Notes: generated by a model not told the origin, from the sequence alone. 64,000 nt of DNA from Clostridium beijerinckii (GCF_036699995.1 NZ_CP144906.1:2046001-2110000); one strand, 5' to 3'; counted from the first letter of the stretch, positions 8,544 through 18,528 are shown. Program-made: numbers and translations.

Positions 8544-8938
8544 TTATTATTAGATAGTATAGAACCTAGACATTATTTAAAATCAAACGAAATGCAAAAT
8601 GTGTTTATTTTCAGTCAAGTAAAAACTTTAAATTCTTATACAAATATAGAAAAAGCTAGTACCTATTTTTTATTAATATGAAAGTTGTGGTATGTGAAAA
8701 ATATAAATTTGAACATTTTAAAAGTTATAATACTCTCATGTATTTCCGTTGGAAACATACGAATAAGTGAGAATATTATAACTTTTGTTTATTTAATCTA
8801 AAATTATACTATCATTTGAAGAACATGGAATTACTTCATTGAAAAATACATACTATCAAAATCTTTTAGTAATACTATAAATGAAGATAGAATTAATAAT
8901 TAACAATATAGAAACAAAGAGAAAATGAGGTAAATACA
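8544..8938. other. Intergenic region, suf to pyruvate oxidoreductase
   Basis: This 395-bp non-coding stretch holds the long bipartite suf terminator at 8719-8790 and, after it, the presumed promoter region of the oxidoreductase gene. I see no ORF with a ribosome binding site and no recognisable riboswitch. Confidence 0.6.
8719..8790 (+). terminator. Long bipartite hairpin terminator after suf
   Basis: The outer stem is about 19 bp (AAAAGTTATAATACTCTCA with TGAGAATATTATAACTTTT, one G-U pair). Inside it a second short stem, GTAT-TCC / GGA-ATAC, closes on a 3-4 nt loop. It is followed by TTTTGTTTATTT. It separates suf from the downstream gene. Confidence 0.85.
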
Positions 8939-11900
8939 ATGAGAAAAATGAAAACTATGGATGGTAACACAGCTGCTGCATATATGTCATATGGATTTTC
9001 GGAAGCAGCAGTGATTTTTCCGATAACTCCATCATCACCAATGGCAGAACATGTGGATGAATGGGTTTCACAAGGGAAAAAAAATATTTTTGGGCAACCG
9101 TTAAAAGTTGTTGAAATGCAGTCAGAAGCAGGTGCAGCAGGTGCACTGCATGGTTCGCTTCAAGCAGGTGCATTAACAACAACATATACAGCATCTCAAG
9201 GATTATTACTAATGATTCCTAATATGTATAAAATAGCAGGAGAATTGCTGCCATGTGTCATACATGTAGCTGCTAGAGCCCTTGCAACATCGGCACTAAG
9301 TATATTTGGAGATCATCAAGATGTTATGGCAGCAAGGCAAACAGGGTTTGCAATGCTTGCAGAAGGATCTGTTCAAGAAGTAATGGATTTAAGTGGAGTG
9401 GCACATTTAGCTACTATAAAATCACGGATACCTTTTATGAATTTTTTTGATGGATTCAGGACATCTCATGAAATTCAAAAAATAGAGGTAATTGAACCAG
9501 AAGAACTTGTTAAGGTACTAGATTATAAGGCACTTGATGAATTTAGAAAAAGAGCTTTAAATCCAAATCATCCTGTTATAAGAGGAACTGCTCAGAATCA
9601 AGATATTTACTTTCAAATGCGCGAGGCTGTAAATAAATACTATGATGATGTTCCGGAAATTGTTGAACAATATATGACTGAGATTACTAGGCTTACAGGT
9701 AGATCATATCATTGTTTTGATTATTATGGAGCACATGATGCTGATAGAATTATAATTTCTATGGGGGCAGTAAATGATGTTATAGAGGAAACTGTAGATT
9801 TTCTAAATAATAATAAACAAAGAGTAGGTCTTGTAAAAGTAAGGTTATATAGGCCATTTTCAGTGGATAAACTATTGAAGGCTATTCCAAAGACTGTAAG
9901 AAAAATTGCAGTTTTAGATAGAACGAAAGAACCAGGGTCAGTTGGAGAACCACTTTATCTAGATGTATCAAGAGCATTTTTTGGAATGGATAATGCTCCG
10001 ATTGTTGTTGGTGGAAGATTCGGACTTGGATCAAAAGATCCGACACCAGCTCATATTGCTGCTGTATATGATAACCTATTTTTAGATGTACCAAAAAATA
10101 ACTTTACAATTGGAATAATTGATGATGTTACAAATACATCTTTAAGAACATTTGAACATATAGATGCCACTCCTGATGGAATTACATCATGCAAATTCTG
10201 GGGCTTAGGATCAGATGGTACAGTTGGCGCGAATAAAAGTGCAATTAAGATTATCGGAGATAATACAGATATGTATGCTCAAGGATACTTTGATTACGAT
10301 TCTAGAAAATCAGGAGGACTTACAGTTTCACATTTAAGATTTGGTGATAAGCCAATTAAATCTAGATATCCAATTGATAGACCGGATTTTGTTGCGTGTC
10401 ATAATCAATCTTATGTGTATAAATATCATGTAATTAGAGGGTTAAAAAAGAATGGTAAATTTATATTAAATACAATTTGGACGCCTGAAGAATTGGATGA
10501 GAGATTACCAGCATCTATAAAAAGGTATATTGCTCAAAATCATATAGAATTCTATATAATAAATGCAGTTAAAATAGCTCAAGATGTTGGCCTTGGAGGA
10601 AGAATAAACATGATAATGCAAGCTGTATTCTTTAAAATAGCAAACATAATTCCAGTTGAAGATGCTATTAAATTCTTAAAAGAAGCAGTTGTTAAATCAT
10701 ATGGTAATAAAGGCGAAAAAATTGTTAATATGAATCACGCAGCAATAGATGCAGGGTTAGAGGGAATAACTAAAATTAAGGTTCCTTATAGTTGGAATAC
10801 TGATTTAGACGATAAACTTGAGCTTGATGAGAATTTTCCAGAATTTATTAAAGAAATTACTAGGCCAATGAATAGGTTAGAGGGCGATTCAATGCCAGTG
10901 TCCCATTTCGTAAAAGCAGGAATACAAGATGGTACTTTTATGTCTGGAACAACGTCTTATGAAAAGAGAGGAATAGCTGTAAATGTTCCTGAGTGGATAC
11001 CAGAAAATTGCATCCAATGTACACAATGTTCATATATATGCCCACACGCTACAATTAGAGCATTCTTGCTAAATGAAGATGAAAAAGAAAAGGCTCCCGA
11101 AAGTCTAAAAGTATTAGATGCAAAAGGAATAAAAGGTGATGAAAAGTTATATTTCTCAATTGGTGTTACTCCGCTTGATTGTACTGGATGTGGTAATTGT
11201 GCACAAGTATGTCCAGCACCAGGTAAAGCCTTAGTAATGAAATCACAAGATAGTCAACATGAGCAAATTGAAACTTGGAATTACTATATGGAAAGAGTTA
11301 AACCTAAAAATCCGCTAAATAAATACACTCTTAAAGGAAGCCAATTTGAAAGACCATTACTTGAGTTTAATGGAGCATGTGCAGGTTGCGGTGAAACTCC
11401 ATATGCAAGGCTTGTGACACAATTATTTGGTGATAGAATGATGATTGCAAATGCTACAGGGTGCTCATCAATTTGGGCAGCAGGGTCATATGAAATGGCA
11501 TATACAGTTAATGAACATGGTCATGGACCAGCATGGGCAAATTCATTGTTTGAAGACAATGCTGAGTTCGGATATGGAATGTATTTAGGTGTTAAAACAA
11601 TAAGAGAGAGAATAGCGAATAATGTTGCTATTGCCCTTGAAAGCAATATGTCAGAGGAAACTAAAACTGTACTTAGAGAGTGGTTAGATAATAAAGATAT
11701 TGGGGATGGAACAAGAGAAAGGGCAAAAAGGCTAGTTGAAGCTCTTGAAAAAGAAAATAGTGAAATTGCTACAGAGATATTAAAGGATAGAGAATATTTC
11801 GTAAAGAGGTCACAGTGGATATTTGGAGGCGATGGCTGGGCTTATGATATAGGTTATGGTGGTCTCGATCAAGTGATAGCAATGAATGAAAATGTAAATA

Positions 11901-12454
11901 TATTAGTATTTGATACAGAAATTTACTCAAATACTGGTGGTCAGTCATCAAAATCAACTCCGACAGCAGCAATTGCAAAATTTGCTGCATCTGGGAAGAG
12001 GACGAAGAAGAAAGATTTAGGAAGAATGGCCATGACATATGGATATGTTTATGTAGCTCAAGTTTGTATGGGAGCAGATAAGAATCAAACGATTAAAGCT
12101 ATAACAGAAGCAGAAGCATATGACGGTCCATCATTGATAATAGCATATTCTACATGCATTAATCATGGAATAAAAGTAGGAATGTCAAATACTCAAGAAG
12201 AAGAAAAAAAGGCAGTTGATTGTGGATATTGGCATCTTTATAGATATAATCCAGCGTTAAAGGGAGAAAAGAATCCATTTATATTAGATTCTAAAGATCC
12301 AAAAGGAGAGTTCAAAGATTTCTTGATGGGCGAAGTAAGATATGCATCTCTTGCTAAAGCATTTCCAGAAGAGTCAGAAAAATTATTCGAGAAAACAGAA
12401 TCTGAAGCGAAAGAAAGATTAGAAATTTATAAAAGATTGGCAAATCAACAATGA
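8939..12454 (+). CDS. nifJ: Pyruvate:ferredoxin (flavodoxin) oxidoreductase
   Basis: A 1171-aa single-chain PFOR, the full family length. It oxidises pyruvate with CoA to acetyl-CoA and CO2, reducing ferredoxin. Domains in order: N-terminal pyruvate-binding domain (AAYMSYGFSEAAVIFPITPS), CoA-side domain II, gamma domain (about 420-600, starting near FWGLGSDGTVGANK), two [4Fe-4S] motifs (CIQCTQCSYICPHA and CTGCGNCAQVCP, about 690-770), and the C-terminal TPP domain with EFNGACAGCGETPY, GGDGWAYDIGYGG and SNTGGQSSK. It stands alone between terminators. Neighbouring suf would supply its clusters. The symbol could equally be por or pfo. Confidence 0.97.
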   Translation: MRKMKTMDGNTAAAYMSYGFSEAAVIFPITPSSPMAEHVDEWVSQGKKNIFGQPLKVVEMQSEAGAAGALHGSLQAGALTTTYTASQGLLLMIPNMYKIAGELLPCVIHVAARALATSALSIFGDHQDVMAARQTGFAMLAEGSVQEVMDLSGVAHLATIKSRIPFMNFFDGFRTSHEIQKIEVIEPEELVKVLDYKALDEFRKRALNPNHPVIRGTAQNQDIYFQMREAVNKYYDDVPEIVEQYMTEITRLTGRSYHCFDYYGAHDADRIIISMGAVNDVIEETVDFLNNNKQRVGLVKVRLYRPFSVDKLLKAIPKTVRKIAVLDRTKEPGSVGEPLYLDVSRAFFGMDNAPIVVGGRFGLGSKDPTPAHIAAVYDNLFLDVPKNNFTIGIIDDVTNTSLRTFEHIDATPDGITSCKFWGLGSDGTVGANKSAIKIIGDNTDMYAQGYFDYDSRKSGGLTVSHLRFGDKPIKSRYPIDRPDFVACHNQSYVYKYHVIRGLKKNGKFILNTIWTPEELDERLPASIKRYIAQNHIEFYIINAVKIAQDVGLGGRINMIMQAVFFKIANIIPVEDAIKFLKEAVVKSYGNKGEKIVNMNHAAIDAGLEGITKIKVPYSWNTDLDDKLELDENFPEFIKEITRPMNRLEGDSMPVSHFVKAGIQDGTFMSGTTSYEKRGIAVNVPEWIPENCIQCTQCSYICPHATIRAFLLNEDEKEKAPESLKVLDAKGIKGDEKLYFSIGVTPLDCTGCGNCAQVCPAPGKALVMKSQDSQHEQIETWNYYMERVKPKNPLNKYTLKGSQFERPLLEFNGACAGCGETPYARLVTQLFGDRMMIANATGCSSIWAAGSYEMAYTVNEHGHGPAWANSLFEDNAEFGYGMYLGVKTIRERIANNVAIALESNMSEETKTVLREWLDNKDIGDGTRERAKRLVEALEKENSEIATEILKDREYFVKRSQWIFGGDGWAYDIGYGGLDQVIAMNENVNILVFDTEIYSNTGGQSSKSTPTAAIAKFAASGKRTKKKDLGRMAMTYGYVYVAQVCMGADKNQTIKAITEAEAYDGPSLIIAYSTCINHGIKVGMSNTQEEEKKAVDCGYWHLYRYNPALKGEKNPFILDSKDPKGEFKDFLMGEVRYASLAKAFPEESEKLFEKTESEAKERLEIYKRLANQQ

Positions 12455-12503
12455 TTGTATAGAAAAGATTAAACACAAAATATTGTAATTTAAATTTAGT
12501 AGG

Positions 12504-12552
12504 AAATAACATATTAACTCTGTAACCAGAAGTTGATATGTTATTTTTTTAT
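12504..12552 (+). terminator. Terminator after nifJ
   Basis: A 16-bp stem with one mismatch (AAATAACATATTAACT / AGTTGATATGTTATTT) is followed by a run of seven T. Confidence 0.9.
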
Positions 12553-12721
12553 ATAAATATTCTTTACGAATAATTTATTATACATATAAATATTATTAAA
12601 TATAAATATTATAAAGGAGTTAAGTGTGTATAAATTAAAAGAACTGAATATTGTACACATTAGAATATTCTATATAGAAATCATTCATAAGGATTCCGAA
12701 GAGAGACATGGAGGAGTTTAA

Positions 12722-14458
12722 ATGAAAAAAAATATATTGATGGAAAGAATTTTTCATGATATTAATTATGATAATTATGTTGTACAGTATCAAGGAGATA
12801 TTGAAGCTGAGATCTCTAAAATACCAGATTATTATGTTACAGTGATCAATGATAGATATGCCATTGTATCTGTTAAAAAAGATGTAGAAATTAATATGGG
12901 GAATGAACCATATATTTCATCAATTGTATATGTTATTCCTGCAGAATTTTATACTTTACAAGATATTTCGCCAGTAGATGCATCTCAAGCTAGCTTTTTA
13001 CAAACCGGATCTCAATTAAATTTAACAGGAAAAGGTGTAAATGTAGCAATTATTGATTCTGGTATCGATTATCTTAGCGAAGAGTTTATGGATGCTAATG
13101 GGGAAACAAGAATTGAAAATATTTGGGATCAAACATTGATAAGTAACGCCGAAAACGGTTCGGAATCTGTACCGTTTGGGGTATTATTTGATAGAAATAA
13201 AATAAATGATGCTATAAGAGCAAGTAGGGAGGGAGGATCTCCAGATGATATAGTTCCAAGCAGAGATGAAATTGGACATGGGACGAATATGGCTGGAATA
13301 ATTGGAGCTAGTGGAAAGAATCCGAATTTAAGGGGTGTTGCACCAGACTGTAATTTTGTAGTAGTAAAACTTATAAGAGATTTTTCATATGAGGTCCAGT
13401 TTCCAGACGTAATAATTCCTGTGTTTAATATAACTGCTATTTTTGCAGCATTGCAATATGTGTATGAATATGCTTTAACGACCAACAAACCAATGGTTAT
13501 ATATTTTCCTCTTGGAAGTAGTTTGGGAAATCATAAGGGAGAAGGTATACTGGAAGACTTTATAGATGCAATATCAAGCAATGGAGGAATAGCGGTAGTT
13601 ACTGGTACTGGAAATCAGAGGAATGCTGGCGGCCACACATCTGGTTCAGTAACTCAGATTGTTGGAGCGCAATCACCTGGTGCTGGGGTTGCGGAGTTAG
13701 AAGCGTCACCTGAACAAAAAAATATATGGGTGCAAATATGGGCTGATTTGCCTAACATAATGACGGTTGAAATAGTTTCACCATCAGGGGAAAGTTCTGG
13801 GATATTGAGTTTAATAATTAATTACACCATAAATCATACTTTTATTTTTGAGAAGACCTCAATTAGAGTTAATTTTTATTTTCCAGAAGAAGTAACTGGA
13901 GATGAGTTGATAAGGATAAGATTTTATAATTTGCAGCCTGGTATATGGAGAATCAGAATACTGGCGAATTATATTTCTAATGGAAGATTTAATGCTTGGA
14001 TACCACAAAAGGGGCTAACAGTTGGAGATACAAGATTTAGTTTTTCAGATCCATTTGGAACTATAACAAATCCAGGAAACTCAATATACGCTATAACTGT
14101 AGCGGCATATAATCAAAATAATAACAATATTGTTGATTTTTCTGGTATGGCCTTTTTGGAATCCTACACTGATAGAATAGATGTTGCAGCAGGTGGAATA
14201 AATGCACTAACGGTTGCCCCGAATAACACAACGGCAGTAGTAAGCGGAACTAGTGTATCAGCGGCTGTCGTATCTGGAGTTTGTGCTATGCTATTTCAAT
14301 GGGGGATTGTAAATGGAAATGAACCTAATATGTATGCACAAACTATTAAAGCATATCTTGCAAAAGGAGCAATGGCGAGAAGTGGAGATGTTACTCCAAA
14401 TCCATATTGGGGTTATGGCATATTGAATGTACCAAGGATTTTTGAAAATATGACATAG
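12722..14458 (+). CDS. Csp-like S8 family serine protease
   Basis: A 578-aa subtilase with an intact triad: Asp112 (VAIIDSGIDY), His186 (IGHGTNMAGI) and Ser511 (VVSGTSVSAA), with Asn298 (TGTGNQ) for the oxyanion hole. There is no signal peptide. Residues 1-100 look like the Csp prodomain, and about 335-440 is a beta-rich insert (WVQIWADLPN, SIRVNFYFPEE) of the jelly-roll type seen in clostridial Csp germination proteases, which process pro-SleC in spores. The ribosome binding site is GGAGGA. No sleC or second csp gene is adjacent; a broken gene remnant follows. The subtilase fold is certain; a germination role is inferred from architecture, and general spore proteolysis is the alternative. 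Confidence 0.88.
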   Translation: MKKNILMERIFHDINYDNYVVQYQGDIEAEISKIPDYYVTVINDRYAIVSVKKDVEINMGNEPYISSIVYVIPAEFYTLQDISPVDASQASFLQTGSQLNLTGKGVNVAIIDSGIDYLSEEFMDANGETRIENIWDQTLISNAENGSESVPFGVLFDRNKINDAIRASREGGSPDDIVPSRDEIGHGTNMAGIIGASGKNPNLRGVAPDCNFVVVKLIRDFSYEVQFPDVIIPVFNITAIFAALQYVYEYALTTNKPMVIYFPLGSSLGNHKGEGILEDFIDAISSNGGIAVVTGTGNQRNAGGHTSGSVTQIVGAQSPGAGVAELEASPEQKNIWVQIWADLPNIMTVEIVSPSGESSGILSLIINYTINHTFIFEKTSIRVNFYFPEEVTGDELIRIRFYNLQPGIWRIRILANYISNGRFNAWIPQKGLTVGDTRFSFSDPFGTITNPGNSIYAITVAAYNQNNNNIVDFSGMAFLESYTDRIDVAAGGINALTVAPNNTTAVVSGTSVSAAVVSGVCAMLFQWGIVNGNEPNMYAQTIKAYLAKGAMARSGDVTPNPYWGYGILNVPRIFENMT

Positions 14459-14473
14459 AGAAAGAGTAATTAA

Positions 14474-14752
14474 AGCAATATTTTAATTATCCTTTTACGT
14501 GAGGATTCAGTAGCAAGAGGCGGTGTTATATCAGCGAGAGGAAATATTAAACTTGGAATAGCTGGAAGTCCTTCGGGGGTAACAACCAGGTTGGAAGTGT
14601 TGCAAGGAGGAATTATAACTGCAAAAATTGCATATAGCAATACAGATTTTTGTTTTGGAGAAAGATTAAAAACATTAGATGTCTCAAGTAAAGATATTAA
14701 GGCATATGTAAATAAAGAAGGAGAAATAATAATTGAGAAGTTTGTACTGTAA
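14474..14752 (+). pseudogene. Remnant of a DUF342 (FapA-like) protein, C-terminal end only
   Basis: Translating the plus strand from 14474 to the TAA at 14750-14752 gives about 92 residues with no start codon or ribosome binding site. They contain ARGGVISARGNIKLG, GSPSGVTTRLEVLQGG and a tail KAYVNKEGEIIIEKFVL, preceded by the phrase GERLKTLDVSSKD. This is the pattern of the C-terminal beta-solenoid end of DUF342/FapA-type proteins, normally over 400 aa. The frame opens directly after the protease gene with a TAA at 14471, so the N-terminal three quarters are gone. I read it as a decayed gene left by a deletion. A minus-strand ORF over the same bases has no such similarity and is a shadow. Family call moderate. 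Confidence 0.5.
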
Positions 14753-14885
14753 AGAATTATAGATTTTCTCATGTGTGTTGATAGGATTTCAAATTTTTAC
14801 TTTGATTATTTAGGTGAACATTTATTCAATTAAAACATACTATAATATAAAATGAATTTTGTTCTCTAAAGTTTGGAGGAAAAAT

Positions 14886-15506
14886 ATGAGATATGAAAAA
14901 ATTGAATTAACGTATTCGTATAATTCACTAGAACCATACATTGATGAAGAAACTGTAAAAGTACACTATACTAAACATCTTCAAGGATATGTTGATAAAC
15001 TAAATAATGTTCTTAAGGGATATGAGAAATTTACAGAGGGAAAAACTTTAGAGCAAATACTTTCAAATCCAAATAAAATACCTAAAAAAATTTATCGCGA
15101 TGTTATAAATCAAGGTGGAGGTGTATTAAATCACAATTTATATTTTTCAATTCTTTTCCCTTATCCTAAAAAGGAACCTGAAGGGAAACTACTTAACGAA
15201 ATAGTCAGTACTTTTGGTTCACTAGAAATGTTAAAGAAGCTTGTTAGCGAAGCTGCAATAAATAAATTTGGATCAGGCTATGGCTGGCTAGTTAAAGATA
15301 AACGTGGTAAGCTGAAAGTTGCAAATAGTTCAAATCAGGATACACCTCTAAGTTTTGGATTTACTCCAATACTAACAATAGACGTTTGGGAGCACTCGTA
15401 TTATCTGAAATATAAAAATTTACGTGGAGATTACGTTAAAAACATATGGAATTTAATTGACTGGGCGCGAGTTGAGGAATTGTATAAGAATGATAATTTG
15501 GTTTGA
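14886..15506 (+). CDS. Superoxide dismutase, Fe/Mn type
   Basis: A 206-aa Fe/Mn SOD that disproportionates superoxide in the cytoplasm. All four metal ligands are visible: a His in VHYTKHLQGYVDKL near residue 30, the His of GGVLNHNLYFS near residue 90, and Asp and His in DVWEHSYYLKYKN near residue 170. The FGSGYGWL block and C-terminal NIWNLIDWARVEELY also fit. I chose the ATG at 14886 because GGAGGA ends 5 nt upstream; an upstream TTG at 14859 has no such site. It is monocistronic with its own terminator. Metal preference cannot be read from the sequence with confidence. Confidence 0.95.
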   Translation: MRYEKIELTYSYNSLEPYIDEETVKVHYTKHLQGYVDKLNNVLKGYEKFTEGKTLEQILSNPNKIPKKIYRDVINQGGGVLNHNLYFSILFPYPKKEPEGKLLNEIVSTFGSLEMLKKLVSEAAINKFGSGYGWLVKDKRGKLKVANSSNQDTPLSFGFTPILTIDVWEHSYYLKYKNLRGDYVKNIWNLIDWARVEELYKNDNLV

Positions 15507-15523
15507 TTTTAATTTCCGTCAAT

Positions 15524-15560
15524 AAAGAGAGCTTTACTTTAGTTAAAGTTCTCTTTTCTA
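15524..15560 (+). terminator. Terminator after the superoxide dismutase gene
   Basis: A 13-bp stem with one G-U pair (AAAGAGAGCTTTA / TAAAGTTCTCTTT) and a 7-nt loop is followed by TCTATAT, a weak tail. Confidence 0.75.
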
Positions 15561-15675
15561 TATGTACTAAAATAAAATCAAGATGGCGTATAGTAAATTA
15601 TTATACACAATTCATAAAATAAGAATTATAATAAAGGAAAATTTAAAATTAATTTTTGGGGTAAGGAGAGCATAT

Positions 15676-16320
15676 ATGACGGAACTTAAAAAAATATCAG
15701 GACCAAGATTAAAGAGTTTATTAGAAGAAAATATAAATATTAAAGAGAAACTCATAAATGAAAAATATTTAACAAATACTTTAGTTAAAAATAGTTGTTT
15801 AGAATATATAAATGAAGAAAGGATAGAGATTAGTGCATGCAAGTTTGAAAATGTTGTGTTCAGTGAATGTTGTTTAAGAAATGTAGATTTAGCAGATATA
15901 ATATTTGAAAATTGTGATTTATCAAATATTGATTTTTCAAATGGAAGTATACATAGGGTAGAATTTAATAATTGCAAGCTTTTAGGAGCTGATTTTAGTG
16001 ATAGTAGTATACAAGACGTTTTTTTTAAAGATACAGTTAGCAGGTACTCAAACTTTGGATATTCAAAAGTCAAAAATGTAAAATTTCAGGAATGCGATAT
16101 GAGAAGTAGTATGTTTTTGGAATGTGGCTTCACTTATGTTGCATTTAATGGATGCGATTTAGCTAACTCTGAGTTTACCAATACTCCTCTTAAAAAAGTA
16201 GATTTTAGGGAAAATAATATATCAGACATATCGCTAACAGGAAGAGAGCTAAAAGATGCTATTGTATCGCCTATGCAGGCAGTAGAGCTAGCAAGGTTTC
16301 TTGGTGTAATAGTTAAATAG
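15676..16320 (+). CDS. Pentapeptide repeat protein
   Basis: A 214-aa protein whose residues about 45-195 are tandem pentapeptides with a hydrophobic centre, for example RNVDLADIIF, SNIDFSNGSI, LGADFSDSSI and ANSEFTNTPL. These fold into a right-handed quadrilateral beta-helix. The N-terminal 45 residues are helical and charged, and the end MQAVELARFLG is a capping helix. There is no signal peptide. I chose the ATG at 15676 because AAGGAG lies 7 nt upstream; an in-frame ATG at 15583 lacks a site. Pentapeptide proteins include DNA-mimicking gyrase protectors, but nothing here shows that role, so function is open. It is a single gene between SOD and DegV. Confidence 0.88.
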   Translation: MTELKKISGPRLKSLLEENINIKEKLINEKYLTNTLVKNSCLEYINEERIEISACKFENVVFSECCLRNVDLADIIFENCDLSNIDFSNGSIHRVEFNNCKLLGADFSDSSIQDVFFKDTVSRYSNFGYSKVKNVKFQECDMRSSMFLECGFTYVAFNGCDLANSEFTNTPLKKVDFRENNISDISLTGRELKDAIVSPMQAVELARFLGVIVK

Positions 16321-16489
16321 TATTATTTGGGTTGCAGTAAAATTATCTGTAGGCGATTTATTTTTTTGCTTTAAGGATTAGATTTTTTTAAGTTAGGGTA
16401 TAAGTTTCAAAATATTTTTGAAAGATTGATAAACTTATGGAGAGTGATATAATAATTGTAATGTAAAATTAATTTAGGAGGAACAATAA

Positions 16490-17341
16490 GTGGAAAAGAT
16501 AGCATTAATTACTGATAGTGCATCGGATATAAGTATAGAGTTATTAGAAGCAAACAAAATAAGGCTTCTGCCGTTTAAAATTATATATGCGGATAAGGAA
16601 TACGAGGATAGAATTGATATAACTCCACAATTTATGTATGATAGATTAAAAACAGAAATTCCAAAAACATCACTACCAAGTATTGAAAAAATAACAAGCG
16701 TTTTGAAAGAAGTTATTAGTGAGGGATTTACGCATGCAATAATAATAACTATTTCATCTGCATTTTCTGGAACATATAACGCAGTAAGATTAATTTGTGA
16801 GGAATTTGAAGAGTTGAAAACTTTTGTTTTTGATTCTAGAACATTAACAATGGCAGAAGGTGCAATGGTTTTAGAAACTGCAAGGTTAATTAGAGAAGGT
16901 AAAACATTTAATGAAATAATTGAAATTCTACCTACATACAGAGAGAAGATCGATTTATTTTTTACAATAGACACTTTAGAATATCTTCAAAAAGGGGGAA
17001 GGATTGGTAAAGTGGCAGGAACAATAGGAGAGTTTTTGAATCTAAAGCCAATAATAACTGTAGCAGAAGATGGAACATATAGAACGGCGGCTAAAGTTAG
17101 AGGTTCAAAGCAAGCTGTATCTAAATTAACTAGTATATTTAAAATGTATTTAGAAAAAGGTAGATATAAAGCTTGGATTTTAGATGGAAATGGTTTTGAT
17201 AAGGTACAAAATCTATACTGTTTGATAAAAGATTTACCCAATGTAGTTGAATGTACAATAGCTGGAACAATAGGTCCAGCGCTTGGTGTAAATACAGGAC
17301 CAGGACTTGTAGGTCTCGCAATCGAGAGAATAGATGAATAA
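16490..17341 (+). CDS. DegV family fatty-acid-binding protein
   Basis: A 283-aa DegV protein. Family blocks visible are IALITDSASDIS at the start, TSLPSIEKI, the fatty-acid pocket motif ISSAFSGTYNA, DSRTLTMAEG, LEYLQKGGRIGK and the C-terminal GPALGVNTGPGLVG. DegV proteins bind a fatty-acid carboxylate; in Firmicutes related FakB proteins present fatty acids to the kinase FakA. No fakA/DAK gene is near, so I keep the general name. The start is GTG with AGGAGG about 8 nt upstream. A strong terminator follows. Confidence 0.94.
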   Translation: MEKIALITDSASDISIELLEANKIRLLPFKIIYADKEYEDRIDITPQFMYDRLKTEIPKTSLPSIEKITSVLKEVISEGFTHAIIITISSAFSGTYNAVRLICEEFEELKTFVFDSRTLTMAEGAMVLETARLIREGKTFNEIIEILPTYREKIDLFFTIDTLEYLQKGGRIGKVAGTIGEFLNLKPIITVAEDGTYRTAAKVRGSKQAVSKLTSIFKMYLEKGRYKAWILDGNGFDKVQNLYCLIKDLPNVVECTIAGTIGPALGVNTGPGLVGLAIERIDE

Positions 17342-17355
17342 GAGGTATTACAAAT

Positions 17356-17413
17356 AAACTTCTAGTAAGTTAAGTGAAATTAAATTTCTAACTTACTAGA
17401 AGTTTAATTTTTG
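17356..17413 (+). terminator. Terminator after degV
   Basis: A 17-bp stem (AAACTTCTAGTAAGTTA / TAACTTACTAGAAGTTT) is followed by AATTTTTG. The stem core ACTTCTAGTAA recurs in the topB terminator at 32823-32863. Confidence 0.88.
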
Positions 17414-17484
17414 CATATAAATATTTTTTAGTATATAGGAAAAACTAGTCTTTATAAAAATAAAGACAAACAGGAGGAATTAAA

Positions 17485-18351
17485 ATGAATTTTCCAACAT
17501 CTTTTCCAAAACAAGAACAAAAAGAACAACCAGGACTAGAGTATGAAATGAATCCGGCTCCAATATACGATGATCCAAGTTATAATAAAAAAGGAGACAT
17601 ATTAAAGGATAAGATTGCAATAATTACTGGAGGTGATAGTGGAATCGGAAAGGCGGTTGCGATAGCATATGCCAATCAAGGTGCTGACATAGTGATTGCT
17701 TATTATAATGAAAATAAAGATGCAGAAGAAACAAAAAAAATAATAGACAATATAGGCAGAAAATGTACCTTAATTAAAGGTGATATTAGTGATCCTAATT
17801 TTTGTAATAATGTTTTAGAAAAAACTATTGAAGAATACGGAAAAATAGATATATTAGTTAATAATGCAGCGGTTCAATATGAAAGTACGGATTTCAAGCA
17901 AATAAGTGACGAGCAATTTGATAAGACATTTAAGACAAACGTATATGGAACATTTTATATGACAAGGGCAGCATTAAATCATTTGAAAGCAGGCGGATGT
18001 ATAATAAATACTGCCTCAATAACTGCATATAAAGGAAATGAAACATTAATTGATTATTCAATGACTAAAGGTGCTATAGTTACATTAACAAGATCTTTAT
18101 CTACTGCATTAGCAAAAGGAAAAACTAATATAAGAGTAAATGCTATTGCACCTGGGCCAATCTGGACACCATTAATTCCAGCAAGCTTTGATGAAAAAAA
18201 GGTTGAGAAATTTGGATCGGATACACCATTGGGAAGAGCTGGTCAGCCAGTAGAGTGTGCTGGAGCTTATGTGTTTCTAGCGTCACAATGTGCCTCATAT
18301 ATCACAGGGCAAGTGATTCATGTTAATGGTGGAGAAATAGTAAATGCGTAG
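17485..18351 (+). CDS. Short-chain dehydrogenase/reductase (general stress type)
   Basis: A 288-aa classical SDR with the nucleotide motif TGGDSGIGKA near residue 48, the NNAA motif (LVNNAAVQ), catalytic Ser in NTASITAYKGN, and the Tyr/Lys pair in YSMTKGA. The N-terminal extension of about 40 residues (FPKQEQKEQPGLEYEM...P) is characteristic of the YhxC/YghA/YdaD-type stress dehydrogenases, whose natural substrate is poorly defined. Cofactor is probably NAD(P), given the GDSGIG form. The ribosome binding site AGGAGG is 7 nt before the ATG. It is monocistronic with a terminator at 18529-18557. Confidence 0.92.
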   Translation: MNFPTSFPKQEQKEQPGLEYEMNPAPIYDDPSYNKKGDILKDKIAIITGGDSGIGKAVAIAYANQGADIVIAYYNENKDAEETKKIIDNIGRKCTLIKGDISDPNFCNNVLEKTIEEYGKIDILVNNAAVQYESTDFKQISDEQFDKTFKTNVYGTFYMTRAALNHLKAGGCIINTASITAYKGNETLIDYSMTKGAIVTLTRSLSTALAKGKTNIRVNAIAPGPIWTPLIPASFDEKKVEKFGSDTPLGRAGQPVECAGAYVFLASQCASYITGQVIHVNGGEIVNA

Positions 18352-18528
18352 ATTAAACAAATAAATTTGTACATAATGTTTTGGATAACAATTTTATATA
18401 AGTTATATTAAGGAATTTATATTGTAAGCTTACTTTTAGAGTGGCGAAACTAATAGTAAAACTTATTATATAAATTATATAAATCAAAATCATGATTTTA
18501 AGATTGTAAAATATTGATTAGAAAATCT

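Noticed and set aside
14470..14772. Minus-strand ORF of 100 codons
   Set aside because: No ribosome binding site and no recognisable pattern, while the plus strand carries DUF342-like sequence in the same bases.
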